DNA of 64,000 nucleotides from Bdellovibrio sp. (GCA_014376435.1 JACMRL010000013.1:1-64000); one strand, 5' to 3'; counted from the stretch's first letter, positions 31,607-41,534 are shown. Translations and numbers: made by a program. Notes: generated by a model from the letters alone, not told the origin.

Positions 31607-31660
31607 GCTTCGTGCGAAGCTGGCTTTCTGGCTGGGCTTCTCCTGGCTTCCTGCCAGGAG
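31607..31660. terminator. Hairpin-rich gap between convergent genes
   Basis: Two perfect hairpins, GCTTCG/CGAAGC (31607-31620) and CTCCTGGC/GCCAGGAG (31640-31660), sit between the end of the TlpA-like gene and the end of the opposite TIGR03545-like gene. The area also repeats GGCTT several times. There is no long T-tract, so they are weak or Rho-assisted bidirectional terminators at best. Confidence 0.4.
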
Positions 31661-31700
31661 GTCAAGGTTTGCGAGCGGAATCCAAAACGCGATCGGCAAT

Positions 31701-33677
31701 TTAGAATCCTAGTTTCTTTTTCAGGTCATCTACTGCTTTGCCGGCTTCGCCTTGTAGTTTTGATTTTGCTTGGTTTTCGGCGTCTTTTTTTGCTTCGTTT
31801 ACTTTTTCTTCGGCTAATTTCTTTTGGCCTTCTAGTTGGGCTTGTACTTTGTTTATTTCGCCCTGTGCTTGATTTTTTATGGCGCTGGTTTGGCCGTCTA
31901 GTTGATCTTTTAATTTTCCGATTTCGGCGTTGATGCTTTTTTGTAGCTTATCGTTTGCATCAGCGATTTTTCCTTTTAAAAGATTTTCAAATGATCTTTG
32001 TAAGTCTGCGCCCAGGCTTGAGCTGATCTCGATGTCTAAATTTGCTAATGGGCCTTTTGCTGAGGCTACTAAGTCGAATTGATTAACGGTGCTGAGGGTT
32101 TGGGTAAGGATTTCGTTTACGGTTTTGTCGGCTGTGGCTACATTGAAACTTACGTTGTTAAATTGGTTTTTAAATTTTATGTCGTAGGTTTTGAAGCCAG
32201 CGATTTCACCCGAAGCTTGTAAGCTGGTGTTTGATTTTGGGATCGAAATTTGGCCGTCGGGTGATTTCATCAATTCTAAATTTTGTAGAACGTATGACGC
32301 TACTCCGAACGTAAATTTAATGAGCGGTTCTGCGGCCGTGTTATTTAATTCTGCGTAGGCGGTAATGCCCGTTACATTTTTGGATTTGAAGTCGCCTTTA
32401 ATATCTAAAGTAGTTGGTCTACCGATTTGGCGTTGGTTTGACGTTACGTCGCTGATTAAACCTTTAAAGTCTCCGTAGTCGGCTTGTGCATTTGAGGTTG
32501 AGCTGATTCTGATTTTTTGGATCCAGAATAATGGATAACCGTTTTTAATTGGAAATTCGTAGGTGACTCCAGCCGCGCGTGCATGTGGTTGAATGGCATC
32601 TTCGTCTTTTTCGGGTTTATTTTCACCTTTTACCATTCTGGCGAACTTCGGTGGTAAATACTTTTCGGCCATGTCTTTATAGCGATCGATTTTTTGTGTG
32701 ATCGGACGTAGATAATCCGTGAAAAGTGATTTTGCAAAACTGGCTGCATCGATTTTTGGAATTTTGAAACGACTTTTTAAAGTGTCGATATCTTTTTTGA
32801 TCTGAGCATCTAGATTTTTGTAATCTTGGTCTAAGCCTTTTAGATCCGTCTCAAGTTGTGATTTTAAGTCGTTTACTTGTTTATTTTTCGAATCAATATC
32901 TTTCACGACGGTATCGATTTCAGATAACGATATTTGTAATTCTTGTGGAGTTTTAAAATCTTTATATTTAATTTTATTAAAACGATCTTTGAGCGCGTTG
33001 AGCGCTTGTCCGTTAGGTAAGGCTTTGATTTTTGCGTCCCAATCGGTTTTTTTAGTGGCCCATTTTGTGTTTAAGGTCTCTAACATTTTTTTAGATTCCA
33101 TTTGGCCTTCGAGATTTTTGATTTGATCGTCGAAGTTTCCGGATTTTAAAAATTGTGAAACATCACTCAGCACATTTGATTTGTTGTCGTTATTCAATTT
33201 ATTTAAAGCTTTGTCTTCTAACTGTTGGCTAAAGCTAGGCTTGTTAGAAATTGGCTCTGGCGGAGCTACTTTTCCTGGGAATGCGCGCGTCGACATAAAC
33301 TGTACGCCTTCAACTGCAATTTCTTCGATAACAAATTTTACGCGAAGTAGGGCATCCCAATTTAAATCAAAACGGACGTCGCCTAGTTCAATCGAGTTAA
33401 AATTTGGTTGTTTGGCATCGGTTACTTCAATTTTTGAGATCTTTACATTTCCTTTTAGAAATGAACTTTTGAATTCGCCGATATTAACTTCGACTCCCAT
33501 GGCTTGGTAAGCCCCCCATTCCATGGCTTTTCTCATGTGCGTGTCAAAAAAGAAAAAAAAGTAAGCGTAGAATAAAGCGCAGATGATGACGAAGGGAATG
33601 ATTGCGTTCCAACGGATAGGGCCGACGGGTTTTTTTAATTTAGCAGGCGTAACGTTTGGCAGAGTTGTGTTTTCCAT
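31701..33677 (-). CDS. TIGR03545-like large envelope protein
   Basis: The start is placed at ATG 33677 (MENTTLPNVTPAKLKKPVG), 4 bases after the upstream gene stops, giving 658 residues. One membrane segment near residues 23-43 is followed by an AsmA-like beta region (GVEVNIGEFKSSFLKGNVKI), a long central coiled coil (about 130-280), and a C-terminal Ala/Lys/Gln coiled coil. Function is unknown. From memory, families TIGR03545 and TIGR03546 are encoded side by side, and the neighbour here fits. Confidence 0.75.
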   Translation of the reverse strand: MENTTLPNVTPAKLKKPVGPIRWNAIIPFVIICALFYAYFFFFFDTHMRKAMEWGAYQAMGVEVNIGEFKSSFLKGNVKISKIEVTDAKQPNFNSIELGDVRFDLNWDALLRVKFVIEEIAVEGVQFMSTRAFPGKVAPPEPISNKPSFSQQLEDKALNKLNNDNKSNVLSDVSQFLKSGNFDDQIKNLEGQMESKKMLETLNTKWATKKTDWDAKIKALPNGQALNALKDRFNKIKYKDFKTPQELQISLSEIDTVVKDIDSKNKQVNDLKSQLETDLKGLDQDYKNLDAQIKKDIDTLKSRFKIPKIDAASFAKSLFTDYLRPITQKIDRYKDMAEKYLPPKFARMVKGENKPEKDEDAIQPHARAAGVTYEFPIKNGYPLFWIQKIRISSTSNAQADYGDFKGLISDVTSNQRQIGRPTTLDIKGDFKSKNVTGITAYAELNNTAAEPLIKFTFGVASYVLQNLELMKSPDGQISIPKSNTSLQASGEIAGFKTYDIKFKNQFNNVSFNVATADKTVNEILTQTLSTVNQFDLVASAKGPLANLDIEISSSLGADLQRSFENLLKGKIADANDKLQKSINAEIGKLKDQLDGQTSAIKNQAQGEINKVQAQLEGQKKLAEEKVNEAKKDAENQAKSKLQGEAGKAVDDLKKKLGF

Positions 33678-33681
33678 CTGA

Positions 33682-34212
33682 TTAGGCCTTTCCGTACAAG
33701 TCGTTGTATTTCGCATACCAATCGTAAAACTTTGTGGCTTTAAAAGCTTTCCAGTATTTGGTGCTCTCGATGCGGACAACAACGGTGGTTCGGTATTGGA
33801 TGATTAATTTTCTAAATACGAAAAAAAGTATCGGACATAAAATTAAAGAAATAATGAAAGAGCCCATCACGATTGAGCTATTGAAGCGAGTCATTGGTAA
33901 TAGGGGCTTATTGTACATTGTCGTCCAAAGATCTTTAAAGGCTTCGCTTTCTAAAGCGTAGCGGCCTAATTTATCTGCGACCGGATCTAATAAAAACGCG
34001 ATAAATTTAAAAAAGAAGGCCGATAGAAACGCGGCACCTAATTGTACGCGGAAAATAAAAACGATAAATAAAACTAATAAAGTTTGGATTGATAGAAATG
34101 GTGCAAATCCTAAAAAGATTCCGAAAGCCAAACCTGATGCGATTTGATTTTGCCCGGTTTCAGAATGAAGTAGGCGAATCAGGTTGATTAGTTGTTTTGC
34201 TAAAATACTCAT
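33682..34212 (-). CDS. TIGR03546-like (DUF2062-related) membrane protein
   Basis: The 176-residue product has several hydrophobic segments and the DUF2062-type opening SGLAFGIFLGFAPFLSIQTLL-like stretch (split by me from residues 25-46). Function is unknown. It lies 4 bases upstream of the TIGR03545-like gene, the partnership these families are known for. The start has GAGG upstream. Confidence 0.75.
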   Translation of the reverse strand: MSILAKQLINLIRLLHSETGQNQIASGLAFGIFLGFAPFLSIQTLLVLFIVFIFRVQLGAAFLSAFFFKFIAFLLDPVADKLGRYALESEAFKDLWTTMYNKPLLPMTRFNSSIVMGSFIISLILCPILFFVFRKLIIQYRTTVVVRIESTKYWKAFKATKFYDWYAKYNDLYGKA

Positions 34213-34246
34213 TTTTAAACCTCGTTATTTACTTAATGTCTTAATG

Positions 34247-35581
34247 CTAGATTTTTTTAAAGGCTTGCTCAAGGTCGGCGATGATATCGGCGGGATCTTC
34301 GATTCCTACGCTAAGCCGAATCAGTTTGGCGGGGATGCCGGATTTTTCTTGATCAGCTTTGGGCACTGCCGCGTGAGTCATCAAACCGGGAACCTCGATC
34401 AATGTTTTAATCAGACCTAAACTGACCGCTAAGGTAATTGAATAACCATTTTTGGCAATATGATTAATAAAGGTTTCGGTCTTAGTCGTTGAGCCTTTTA
34501 AAATAAAAGTGAGCATTGTGCCCGGAGCAAATTCTCCGTTGGGTGATTTTAAAAGTTTTTTTGCCAAATCGAATTGCGGGAATGATTTAAGCCCAGGGTA
34601 AGAAACTTTTTCAACTAATTTATTTTTTTCTAAATACTGGGAAATTAGCAAAGCATTTCGCTGTTGAGCTTCGAAACGTAAAACTTGCGATGGAATTCCG
34701 TAGATCATGATATTCCAAGCCGAGTGTGGATGCATGATTGCGCCAACATCTTTACGAATCATCAATAGCGCGGTTAAGAACTTTTTTGAAGTGATGAGAG
34801 CTCCGCCCATTTCAGTTCCGAAACCGGCGATATTTTTTGTTAAACTTTGAATGACGATGTGCGCGCCATGTTCCAATGGGCGTAGTCCCCACGGAGTTGC
34901 AAAAGTGTTATCGACGATAATTTTAATTTGATTTTCTTCAGTACGAGTTTTGTTTTCTTGCTTAACTAAAGTGGCGATGCGGTCAATATCAATAATTTGT
35001 AGCGAAGGATTTGCAACTGATTCGAAATAAACAACTTTTACTTTTTTATTTTTAAGGTCTTTGGCAGTTACGTCGTTAACATCAACTAAGCTGTGGGTAA
35101 TCCCAAAGCGAGGTAACCAAGAGGTGATTAAGCTATAAGTGCATCCGTACAAAGTCTTGTGTGAAAGAATATGATCGCCGGTTTTTAAGAAAGCTAAAAA
35201 AGAAGCCGAGATTGCGCCCATGCCACTTGAAAAACTAACGGCTACTTCGCCGCATTCCATCTTCGCCAATTGCTCTTCCAGCATTTTTGATGAGGGTTCT
35301 TCTAAGCGATCGTAAATCCAAATGGGATTGGCGTAGTTTTGAGGATCAGCAAAAAGTTGAAAGCCTTCGGCTCCGCGCTGCAGTGATTGCAGGCGGAAAG
35401 TTGTTGAGGCCGTCATTGGCGGAACAAGGTGATTCGAAAATTCCCATGATTGGGTATTATGAGAACCGTGAACATTAAATGTTCGGATTGAAGGAGTGTG
35501 CATGGCGGCGGTTTTATTTTTTGGTTTAGTGACTGATTTGGTGACAGATTTAGAAGCTGTAGCCGTGATCTTTTTTTTCAT
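34247..35581 (-). CDS. Cys/Met metabolism PLP-dependent enzyme (gamma-synthase/lyase type)
   Basis: Fold-type I PLP enzyme of the cystathionine gamma-synthase / methionine gamma-lyase / O-acetylhomoserine sulfhydrylase family. The PLP lysine is Lys249 in SLTKNIAGFG; SSGMGAISA binds the phosphate and VDNTFATPWG holds the ring Asp. 444 residues; the first 25 or so are a Lys/Thr-rich extension not found in the family. Sequence alone does not tell synthase from lyase. The start overlaps the end of the upstream gene by 4 bases. Confidence 0.85.
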   Translation of the reverse strand: MKKKITATASKSVTKSVTKPKNKTAAMHTPSIRTFNVHGSHNTQSWEFSNHLVPPMTASTTFRLQSLQRGAEGFQLFADPQNYANPIWIYDRLEEPSSKMLEEQLAKMECGEVAVSFSSGMGAISASFLAFLKTGDHILSHKTLYGCTYSLITSWLPRFGITHSLVDVNDVTAKDLKNKKVKVVYFESVANPSLQIIDIDRIATLVKQENKTRTEENQIKIIVDNTFATPWGLRPLEHGAHIVIQSLTKNIAGFGTEMGGALITSKKFLTALLMIRKDVGAIMHPHSAWNIMIYGIPSQVLRFEAQQRNALLISQYLEKNKLVEKVSYPGLKSFPQFDLAKKLLKSPNGEFAPGTMLTFILKGSTTKTETFINHIAKNGYSITLAVSLGLIKTLIEVPGLMTHAAVPKADQEKSGIPAKLIRLSVGIEDPADIIADLEQAFKKI

Positions 35582-36561
35582 ATAACTTCCGATTGTAATT
35601 CGATCTGCTTTATTTTTTTAGGTTGAACCGAAAAGATGATTCCCCCAAATAATGCGAAAAGAAGGTTAAAGAGTTGTAGAACGCTGACGGCCGTTACGGT
35701 GGCTTGCCCCAGCTCGGGGCTAAAAGTTGAAAACAAAAAGTAAAATGCGGCTTGGCCTACGCCAATACCTGCGGGCGTAATCGGAATTGCAGAGGCTAAG
35801 AAGCCGAAGCAGCAAAGCGAAAAGAAGATTAGAAATGGCGGTGGGGTCAGGCCTAAGTTTTGTACGATGTAATACAAAAAATAAATCGAGATGAACTGAA
35901 TGGCGATACAGGCGATTAGATTTTTTGCCTGGATTTTAATATTTCTGAACGCGTTAAAAGTCATAGCGAAACTAGAGATAATTTTTTCTAACTTAACTAA
36001 GATAAAAGAATTTTTATTTTTAAATAGAAAGCTAAATTTATTTACGATGTAAGGGGCAGAAAATAAACCAATTGCGACTGCTACAAATAAAATGGAGCTT
36101 ACGATTAAGAAGCGTTTTAAATTTTCGGAAGGTTGTTGGATATATTCATAAAGTAAAAATGCAGCCGACATCGTGATCATCGCGAATAAACTTAAAATGC
36201 GATCGGCCAAGACTGTGGAAAGCGCTTGTGATTTTGAAATAGTTTCGGTACGTGATAATTCTAAAGCTTTAACGACGTCACCGCCGACTCCACCCGGAAT
36301 GAAAAATGAAAAAAATTGTCCAACTAAAGTTAGTTTCAATGATTTTAAAAAAGCGAGTGGAGTAATTAGGTGAACAAAGAAGCTCCAGCGAACGGCAAAC
36401 AATACAAATTGTACGGCAAACAATGAAAGCCCGACAAAAAGAATGGTTTGTTGTGATAAAATGAATTGGATTTGATCAATTTTAAATGGACCACTTTTGA
36501 TCAGTACAAATAGTAATAATAAAGCTACGATTGGACGCCAGATTTTCTTAATAGAAGACAT
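35578..36561 (-). CDS. LPG-synthase-type integral membrane protein (UPF0104/AglD-like)
   Basis: This 327-residue protein has about eight hydrophobic segments. The loop GGVGGDVVKALELSRTE and the later ASAIPITPAGIGVGQAAF motif are typical of the lysylphosphatidylglycerol-synthase transmembrane family, whose members move or modify lipids. No catalytic soluble domain is attached. Its neighbours kdsA and a sugar aminotransferase suggest an envelope polysaccharide or lipid role. Confidence 0.75.
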   Translation of the reverse strand: MSSIKKIWRPIVALLLLFVLIKSGPFKIDQIQFILSQQTILFVGLSLFAVQFVLFAVRWSFFVHLITPLAFLKSLKLTLVGQFFSFFIPGGVGGDVVKALELSRTETISKSQALSTVLADRILSLFAMITMSAAFLLYEYIQQPSENLKRFLIVSSILFVAVAIGLFSAPYIVNKFSFLFKNKNSFILVKLEKIISSFAMTFNAFRNIKIQAKNLIACIAIQFISIYFLYYIVQNLGLTPPPFLIFFSLCCFGFLASAIPITPAGIGVGQAAFYFLFSTFSPELGQATVTAVSVLQLFNLLFALFGGIIFSVQPKKIKQIELQSEVI

Positions 36562-36642
36562 GGCCTATTGTGTCTGCCAAGGATTTAGAGTCAAGGCTAC
36601 GCGCCGTTTTTAAGGGGCATCACGGCATTGATCACCACGCAA

Positions 36643-37497
36643 TTAAACGTGGTGCGTTTTAAGAATAAGCTGCAAGTTTTTTAAGAAAGCCTCTAAGTTT
36701 TTCAGAGGTAAAGAAGTGGGTCCGTCGCACAAAGCTTCAGCAGGATTTGGATGAGTTTCTAAGAAAATTCCATCTACGCCAATGGCCATTGCCGCGCGAG
36801 CTAGTGGCCAAACCATATCGGCGCGACCGCCGCTTGATTCACCAGTTGCACCAGGAAGCTGAGTAGAGTGGGTGCAATCCATAATCACTGGGAAACCTAA
36901 TCGGCGCATTTCAACCAGACCAGTCATATCGTTGATTAGACGATTGTAACCAAAAGTTGTTCCGCGTTCGCACAATAAAACTTTATCGTTACCCGCATCG
37001 GTGGCTTTTTTTGCGATTGATTTCATATCCCACGGAGCTAAAAACTGACCTTTTTTAATATGAATCACGCGCTGGGTTTCAGCGGCCGCAATCATCAAAT
37101 CAGTTTGTCGTGATAAGAAAGCCGGAATTTGAATAACTTCCGCGTACTGAGCAGTTTCTTTTACTTGAATTGTTTCGTGAACATCCGTTAAAAGCGCACA
37201 ACCTAATTTACCTTTAATCATGTCTAAAGATTTTAATGCCGAAGACATTCCGGGGCCACGAAAACTTTTTGCGCTTTGGCGATTGGCCTTATCGAATGAA
37301 CATTTCAAAATCCAAGGAATTCCTAATTGCTGAGTAACGCGTTTGATTTCAAGACCAGTTTCGATCACCATTCCTTCGTCTTCAATAATATCGGGACCGG
37401 CGAAGAGAACGAAATTTTTTGCGTCTCCCCAGGTGATTTTACCCATTGGAGAGTCCATTGAAACAGTTTTTGCCAGAGCCGTGAATTCGGTTTTCAT
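36643..37497 (-). CDS. kdsA: 3-deoxy-8-phosphooctulonate synthase (Kdo8P synthase)
   Basis: It condenses phosphoenolpyruvate with arabinose 5-phosphate to Kdo8P for LPS inner core. The 284 residues have the class signatures LKCSFDKANRQS, FRGPGM, LLTDVHE, IQIPAFLSRQTDL, and MDCTHSTQLPG. The residue deciding metal dependence (Cys in metal-dependent, Asn in metal-independent enzymes) is Asp36 here, in FAGPDIIEDE. It follows the aminotransferase gene by 10 bases. Confidence 0.93.
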   Translation of the reverse strand: MKTEFTALAKTVSMDSPMGKITWGDAKNFVLFAGPDIIEDEGMVIETGLEIKRVTQQLGIPWILKCSFDKANRQSAKSFRGPGMSSALKSLDMIKGKLGCALLTDVHETIQVKETAQYAEVIQIPAFLSRQTDLMIAAAETQRVIHIKKGQFLAPWDMKSIAKKATDAGNDKVLLCERGTTFGYNRLINDMTGLVEMRRLGFPVIMDCTHSTQLPGATGESSGGRADMVWPLARAAMAIGVDGIFLETHPNPAEALCDGPTSLPLKNLEAFLKNLQLILKTHHV

Positions 37498-37507
37498 AGG
37501 GCTATAC

Positions 37508-38641
37508 TTAGCCTTCTTTCATCGAGAATTCAACTGCCACCTTAACCGCGTCGATCACGATTTTTTGCGTCTGATCGTCCATATCCGGATACATAGGTAA
37601 GCTAACGACGTGGCCAGCAGCCCAGCGCGAAATATTAATATCGTGCAGTACTTTCGTATGGGTTTTATACCAAGGTTGATCCGGCAGCGTTAGCGGATAG
37701 TGAACCGAAGTTGGTACTTGCAGTTCAGTCATTTTCTTCTGAAAAAGTTCTCGGTTAGAAATTGTTAACGTGTACTGCGCCCAAACACTTACGTTACCCG
37801 GTTTTATGTATGGAGTCGAAAACTGCGGGTCAAGTTTTTCTAAACCTTGAAAAGCTTCCGTATAATTTTTTGCGATGCGATTACGTTGATCAACTTCCCA
37901 ATCGTATCTTTCCATTTTTGCTAAAAGAATTGCGCATTGAATTGTGTCTAAGCGTCCGTTTAGTCCTAAGCGAGTGTGAAAATAACGTTTTTCAGAGCCG
38001 TGTTCACGTATTTCTTTCATGGTTGTTACTAACTGATCATCATTTGTAAAAATAGCGCCACCATCTCCATAACAACCTAATGGTTTTGCTGGATAGAAAG
38101 AAGTTCCAGCCGCGGTTGTGATAGCCCCGCTTTTTGTATCTTTATATTTCGCGCCGTAGGACTGCGCCGTATCTTCGATTACAAATAAATTATGTTTTTT
38201 TCCGATGGCGTTTATTTCTTCTAAATCAGCGGCTTGTCCGTAGAGAGAAACAGGCACAATCGCTTTTGTTTTTTTAGTAATTGCTGCTTCGATTTTTTTT
38301 GGGTCCATATTAAAAGTTTTACGATCGATGTCGACGTAAACGGGAGTTGCGCCGGCTAATACGATCGTTTCGACGGTTGCAATAAATGAAAAAGCTGTGG
38401 TGATGACCTCATCGCCTGGACCAATGCCTAGAGCCATCATCGGAATAAGTAGGGCATCCGTGCCGCTAGCTACTGCTAAACAATATTTTGATCCCGTATG
38501 TTCTGCTAATCTTTTTTCTAATTCGCCAACTTCTGGGCCGCCAATATATGCACCGCTATCAAGTACTTTTTGAATACGACTGTCGATTGATGATTTAAGG
38601 GCTTTGTATTGAGATTTTAAATCAATAAAAGGAACGCTCAT
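37508..38641 (-). CDS. DegT/DnrJ/EryC1/StrS-type sugar aminotransferase
   Basis: It probably makes an amino sugar nucleotide for surface polysaccharide from a keto sugar with PLP. The PLP lysine is Lys186 in SFYPAKPLGCYGDGGA. The WbpE/WlbC-like wording of that motif suggests a UDP-keto-hexuluronate type substrate, but this is only a hint. I set the start at ATG 38641 (MSVPFIDLKSQY, 377 aa) because TAGGAG lies just upstream; a longer reading is possible from 38722. Confidence 0.87.
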   Translation of the reverse strand: MSVPFIDLKSQYKALKSSIDSRIQKVLDSGAYIGGPEVGELEKRLAEHTGSKYCLAVASGTDALLIPMMALGIGPGDEVITTAFSFIATVETIVLAGATPVYVDIDRKTFNMDPKKIEAAITKKTKAIVPVSLYGQAADLEEINAIGKKHNLFVIEDTAQSYGAKYKDTKSGAITTAAGTSFYPAKPLGCYGDGGAIFTNDDQLVTTMKEIREHGSEKRYFHTRLGLNGRLDTIQCAILLAKMERYDWEVDQRNRIAKNYTEAFQGLEKLDPQFSTPYIKPGNVSVWAQYTLTISNRELFQKKMTELQVPTSVHYPLTLPDQPWYKTHTKVLHDINISRWAAGHVVSLPMYPDMDDQTQKIVIDAVKVAVEFSMKEG

Positions 38642-38793
38642 TGAATCTCCTAGTTTGTTGTTTGAAGTAATCATTATCACTCGAAGTCGAGAGGATTGTC
38701 TATTGTGGAAAAAAAGCTTCACGTTATGACTCGACTCGTGACAGAATTAATTCTCATCATTCAAGTCCAGGCATACGCCTCGGGAGGATTATC

Positions 38794-40815
38794 GTGGTTA
38801 AAAAAATTAGTGTTTTTATTCTAGTGTGTGTTTTAAACCCGTTGACTGCTTCTTTTGCGATCGCAAAACCTAGTACACAGAGTAGCCCGGCACCTAGTTC
38901 AAAAGTTCCAGAAAAACGTGATTTTAGTCTGAAGCAAGACGTAAATCCCTGCGATGATTTCCATGAATATGTTTGTTCGAATGTGGAGAACAGCTTCAAA
39001 TTACGCGACGATAGAAGCTCGCATACTTTTGCATTCGATGATTCAGATGAAAGAATTTTAGAAAAGAAAAAAACATTCTTTAAAAATATTGATAAAGAAA
39101 AGAATTTATCGCCTCGGTCTGAGCAATTTAAAGACTATTATAAAGCTTGTATGAATAAGTCTGAAGCAATTAAAGAAGAAAAATTTTTAGTGGCTGGTTT
39201 AGTCGGAGATATGGCCGCGGTAAAAACGATCGCTGATTTAATTAAATTAAGCCGTGGCAATATGACGAATGAAAAATGGTCGATCGCCGGTTACGAGATC
39301 ATGCCGAATATCGATGATCCGAAAATTTATGACATGACTTTTGATGTTAATTTCATGGGTTTACCTGAGCACAGTTATTACGATAATGCAGAGCTGGTTA
39401 TTGACTATACAAAGTTGATGGCTGATTTTTTAAATACAATTTATCCTCAAGGATCTAGAGACGATCATCAGAAACGTGCGCAAGCAGTTTTGGATTTTGA
39501 AAAGAAATTTACCAAATTTTATCCATTTCCGGCAGAGTTTCGTCAGCGCTATACTCAACAACGTAAAATTAGCCGCGAAGATTTTTTAAAGAAAACAAGC
39601 GTTTTAGACTTAGGCTCTTTCTTTGAAAAAAATGTTCCAAAAGAAACTTTGCTACGTGATTTTATTCCGGAGACTTATGATTTTGTTCAAAAAGAATTAA
39701 ATGATTCAAATCTGCAAGTGCTTAAAGATATGTATACGTATCGTAGTGCTCGAGATTTTATGGATGACGCCTATCCGGCCTTATTCAAAAAGCGCTGGGA
39801 CTTTCGCCATAAGTTTTTAGGTGGCCCGATTAGCCGCTCGGACCGACAGGAGCGTTGCACAGTTGGATCAATGAGTGCGTTTAATCGTGAATTAGATATT
39901 GAAATGCTGCCACGTTTATTTCCAAACTTTCCGAAAGATAAAATGATCGAAGTAGCGGAAAGAATAAGAGCTTCTATTTTAATCGGAATCGAAAAAAATA
40001 AATGGTTATCGAATGAAAGTAAAAAAGGCGCTTTGCAAAAAATTAAAACTGCGAAGCTACAATTAGTTCAGCCAACGACGGACCGCGAATGGGATTTTAA
40101 AGACGTTCAAAAATTTAGCCCCACAAATCCTTACGCAAATGCGCAGAAATTAACTTTGGCCGGTCATAAGCGTACATTATTGCGTTTACGTGAAGGTGTT
40201 AATCAAGAAGCATGGGGAATGGGTCCACTAACGGTAAACGCTTATTATTCTCCGGATAAAAATAAGTTTGTTTTACCAATCGGAATTTTACAGTATCCGT
40301 TTTTCGTTAGAGAAGGCGATGTAATTGAAAATTTAGGAGCGGTTGGCGCTGTGGCCGGACACGAATTAGGTCATAGCATTGATGATGAAGGCTCTAAGTT
40401 TGATTCGGATGGTAAGTTACGTCAGTGGATGAGTGATGGTGATATTAAAAAGTTTCAAGAGCGCGGACAAAAAATGTTAAAACAGTTTGATAGCATCGGG
40501 CACAACGGAGCTTTAACCCAAGGTGAAAATATTGCAGATTTAGTGGGTTTAACTTTTGCCTACAATGCGGCTTTTCCCGAAGGCAAAGGCGAAAAAAATG
40601 ATAAACAGAAATTTTACGTAGCTTACGCGCGTGTTTGGTGTAGCGTCATGCGTGAGAAAGCAAAAGAGATGCAGCTTAAGACTGATCCGCACAGTTTGGG
40701 CATTGCGCGTATTAATGAACAAGTGAAGCATCAACCAGGCTTTATGGAAGCATTCACATGTAATAAAACGAATAAACTTTATTTGGATCCAAAAGATCAA
40801 ATCAGCATTTGGTAA
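38794..40815 (+). CDS. Secreted M13-family zinc metallopeptidase (PepO/neprilysin-like)
   Basis: It has an N-terminal signal peptide (about residues 1-23, cut after FAIA), then NPCDDFHEYVCSNV, the M13 opening. The zinc site is HELGH (His523, His527) with the third ligand Glu578 in GENIADLVGL, and it ends in a C-terminal Trp as M13 enzymes do. 673 residues, GTG start behind CGGGAGG. It cleaves peptides outside the cytoplasm, plausibly for feeding. It stands alone, divergent from the aminotransferase group. Confidence 0.92.
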   Translation: MVKKISVFILVCVLNPLTASFAIAKPSTQSSPAPSSKVPEKRDFSLKQDVNPCDDFHEYVCSNVENSFKLRDDRSSHTFAFDDSDERILEKKKTFFKNIDKEKNLSPRSEQFKDYYKACMNKSEAIKEEKFLVAGLVGDMAAVKTIADLIKLSRGNMTNEKWSIAGYEIMPNIDDPKIYDMTFDVNFMGLPEHSYYDNAELVIDYTKLMADFLNTIYPQGSRDDHQKRAQAVLDFEKKFTKFYPFPAEFRQRYTQQRKISREDFLKKTSVLDLGSFFEKNVPKETLLRDFIPETYDFVQKELNDSNLQVLKDMYTYRSARDFMDDAYPALFKKRWDFRHKFLGGPISRSDRQERCTVGSMSAFNRELDIEMLPRLFPNFPKDKMIEVAERIRASILIGIEKNKWLSNESKKGALQKIKTAKLQLVQPTTDREWDFKDVQKFSPTNPYANAQKLTLAGHKRTLLRLREGVNQEAWGMGPLTVNAYYSPDKNKFVLPIGILQYPFFVREGDVIENLGAVGAVAGHELGHSIDDEGSKFDSDGKLRQWMSDGDIKKFQERGQKMLKQFDSIGHNGALTQGENIADLVGLTFAYNAAFPEGKGEKNDKQKFYVAYARVWCSVMREKAKEMQLKTDPHSLGIARINEQVKHQPGFMEAFTCNKTNKLYLDPKDQISIW

Positions 40816-41134
40816 TTACGATGGTTCAGGATTTCGATGTTAAATTAAATATTAAAAATTTTAAGCCCTTGATTCCTTTTTGGATGTGCACCCGCAAACT
40901 ATTTTGGGTCACATTGTTTCGTCAAAACTTTTTGTAAAAGAATTCAAATCTGGAAATTTTAGTTTTAGCCGATCCACAAAAAAGTATTTCTGACTCGCAT
41001 AAAATTTTGTTTTTAGTTCCAAAGTGGAATCGAAATTTGTGAAATCTGTTATACAGCCGCCTACAAATAAAAACCAGACTTAGGACCTAGGTGATTTTGT
41101 TCATAATTTAACGAATTTTCACCGATAAGCAAGC
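40816..41134. other. Intergenic region, AT-rich, no gene seen
   Basis: These 319 bases separate the M13 peptidase from the phosphorelay genes. I see no open frame with a ribosome binding site and no clear terminator. A TTATAC element near 41048-41053 could be a -10 box for the downstream genes, without a convincing -35. Confidence 0.5.
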
Positions 41135-41533
41135 ATGAATTCTATCTTTGGAAATTACAAAAATGATTTGTCTTTTGATCAAACTAAAATCGATCAGTTA
41201 ATCCAATTGGGAAACGACATCAAAGAAGATGTGGTCTCGCAATTAATTGAATTGCACTTTGCGACTTCAGAAATTTGCTTGAATGATATGGAAAACGAAT
41301 TGAAAGAATTAAATTTTTCAAAAATTAAAAGTACAGTTCATAAATTAAAATCTAGCTGCGGTACTTTAGGATTAAATAGACTACACAGCTTGTGCGATGG
41401 CTTAGAAAATTACATCGCGCAAAATAAAGCGCAGATGTTTTTAGTAAAAACTTATGTCGACTGCATTGCGTTTGAATACAACGATACAAAAAAATACTTA
41501 TGGCAGTGGAATAAAATTAAAGTAGGGGCTTAA
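41135..41533 (+). CDS. Hpt-domain phosphotransfer protein
   Basis: It is a 132-residue stand-alone histidine phosphotransfer protein. The phospho-accepting residue is His69 in VHKLKSSCGTLGL, within a four-helix bundle pattern. It should shuttle phosphate between the hybrid kinase two genes downstream, which lacks its own Hpt, and the response regulator in between. No strong ribosome binding site is seen at its ATG. The next gene starts 1 base after its stop. Confidence 0.87.
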   Translation: MNSIFGNYKNDLSFDQTKIDQLIQLGNDIKEDVVSQLIELHFATSEICLNDMENELKELNFSKIKSTVHKLKSSCGTLGLNRLHSLCDGLENYIAQNKAQMFLVKTYVDCIAFEYNDTKKYLWQWNKIKVGA

Positions 41534-41534
41534 A

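Noticed and set aside
35287-35478. Plus-strand frame opposite the PLP enzyme gene
   Set aside because: Shadow of a well-conserved coding region.
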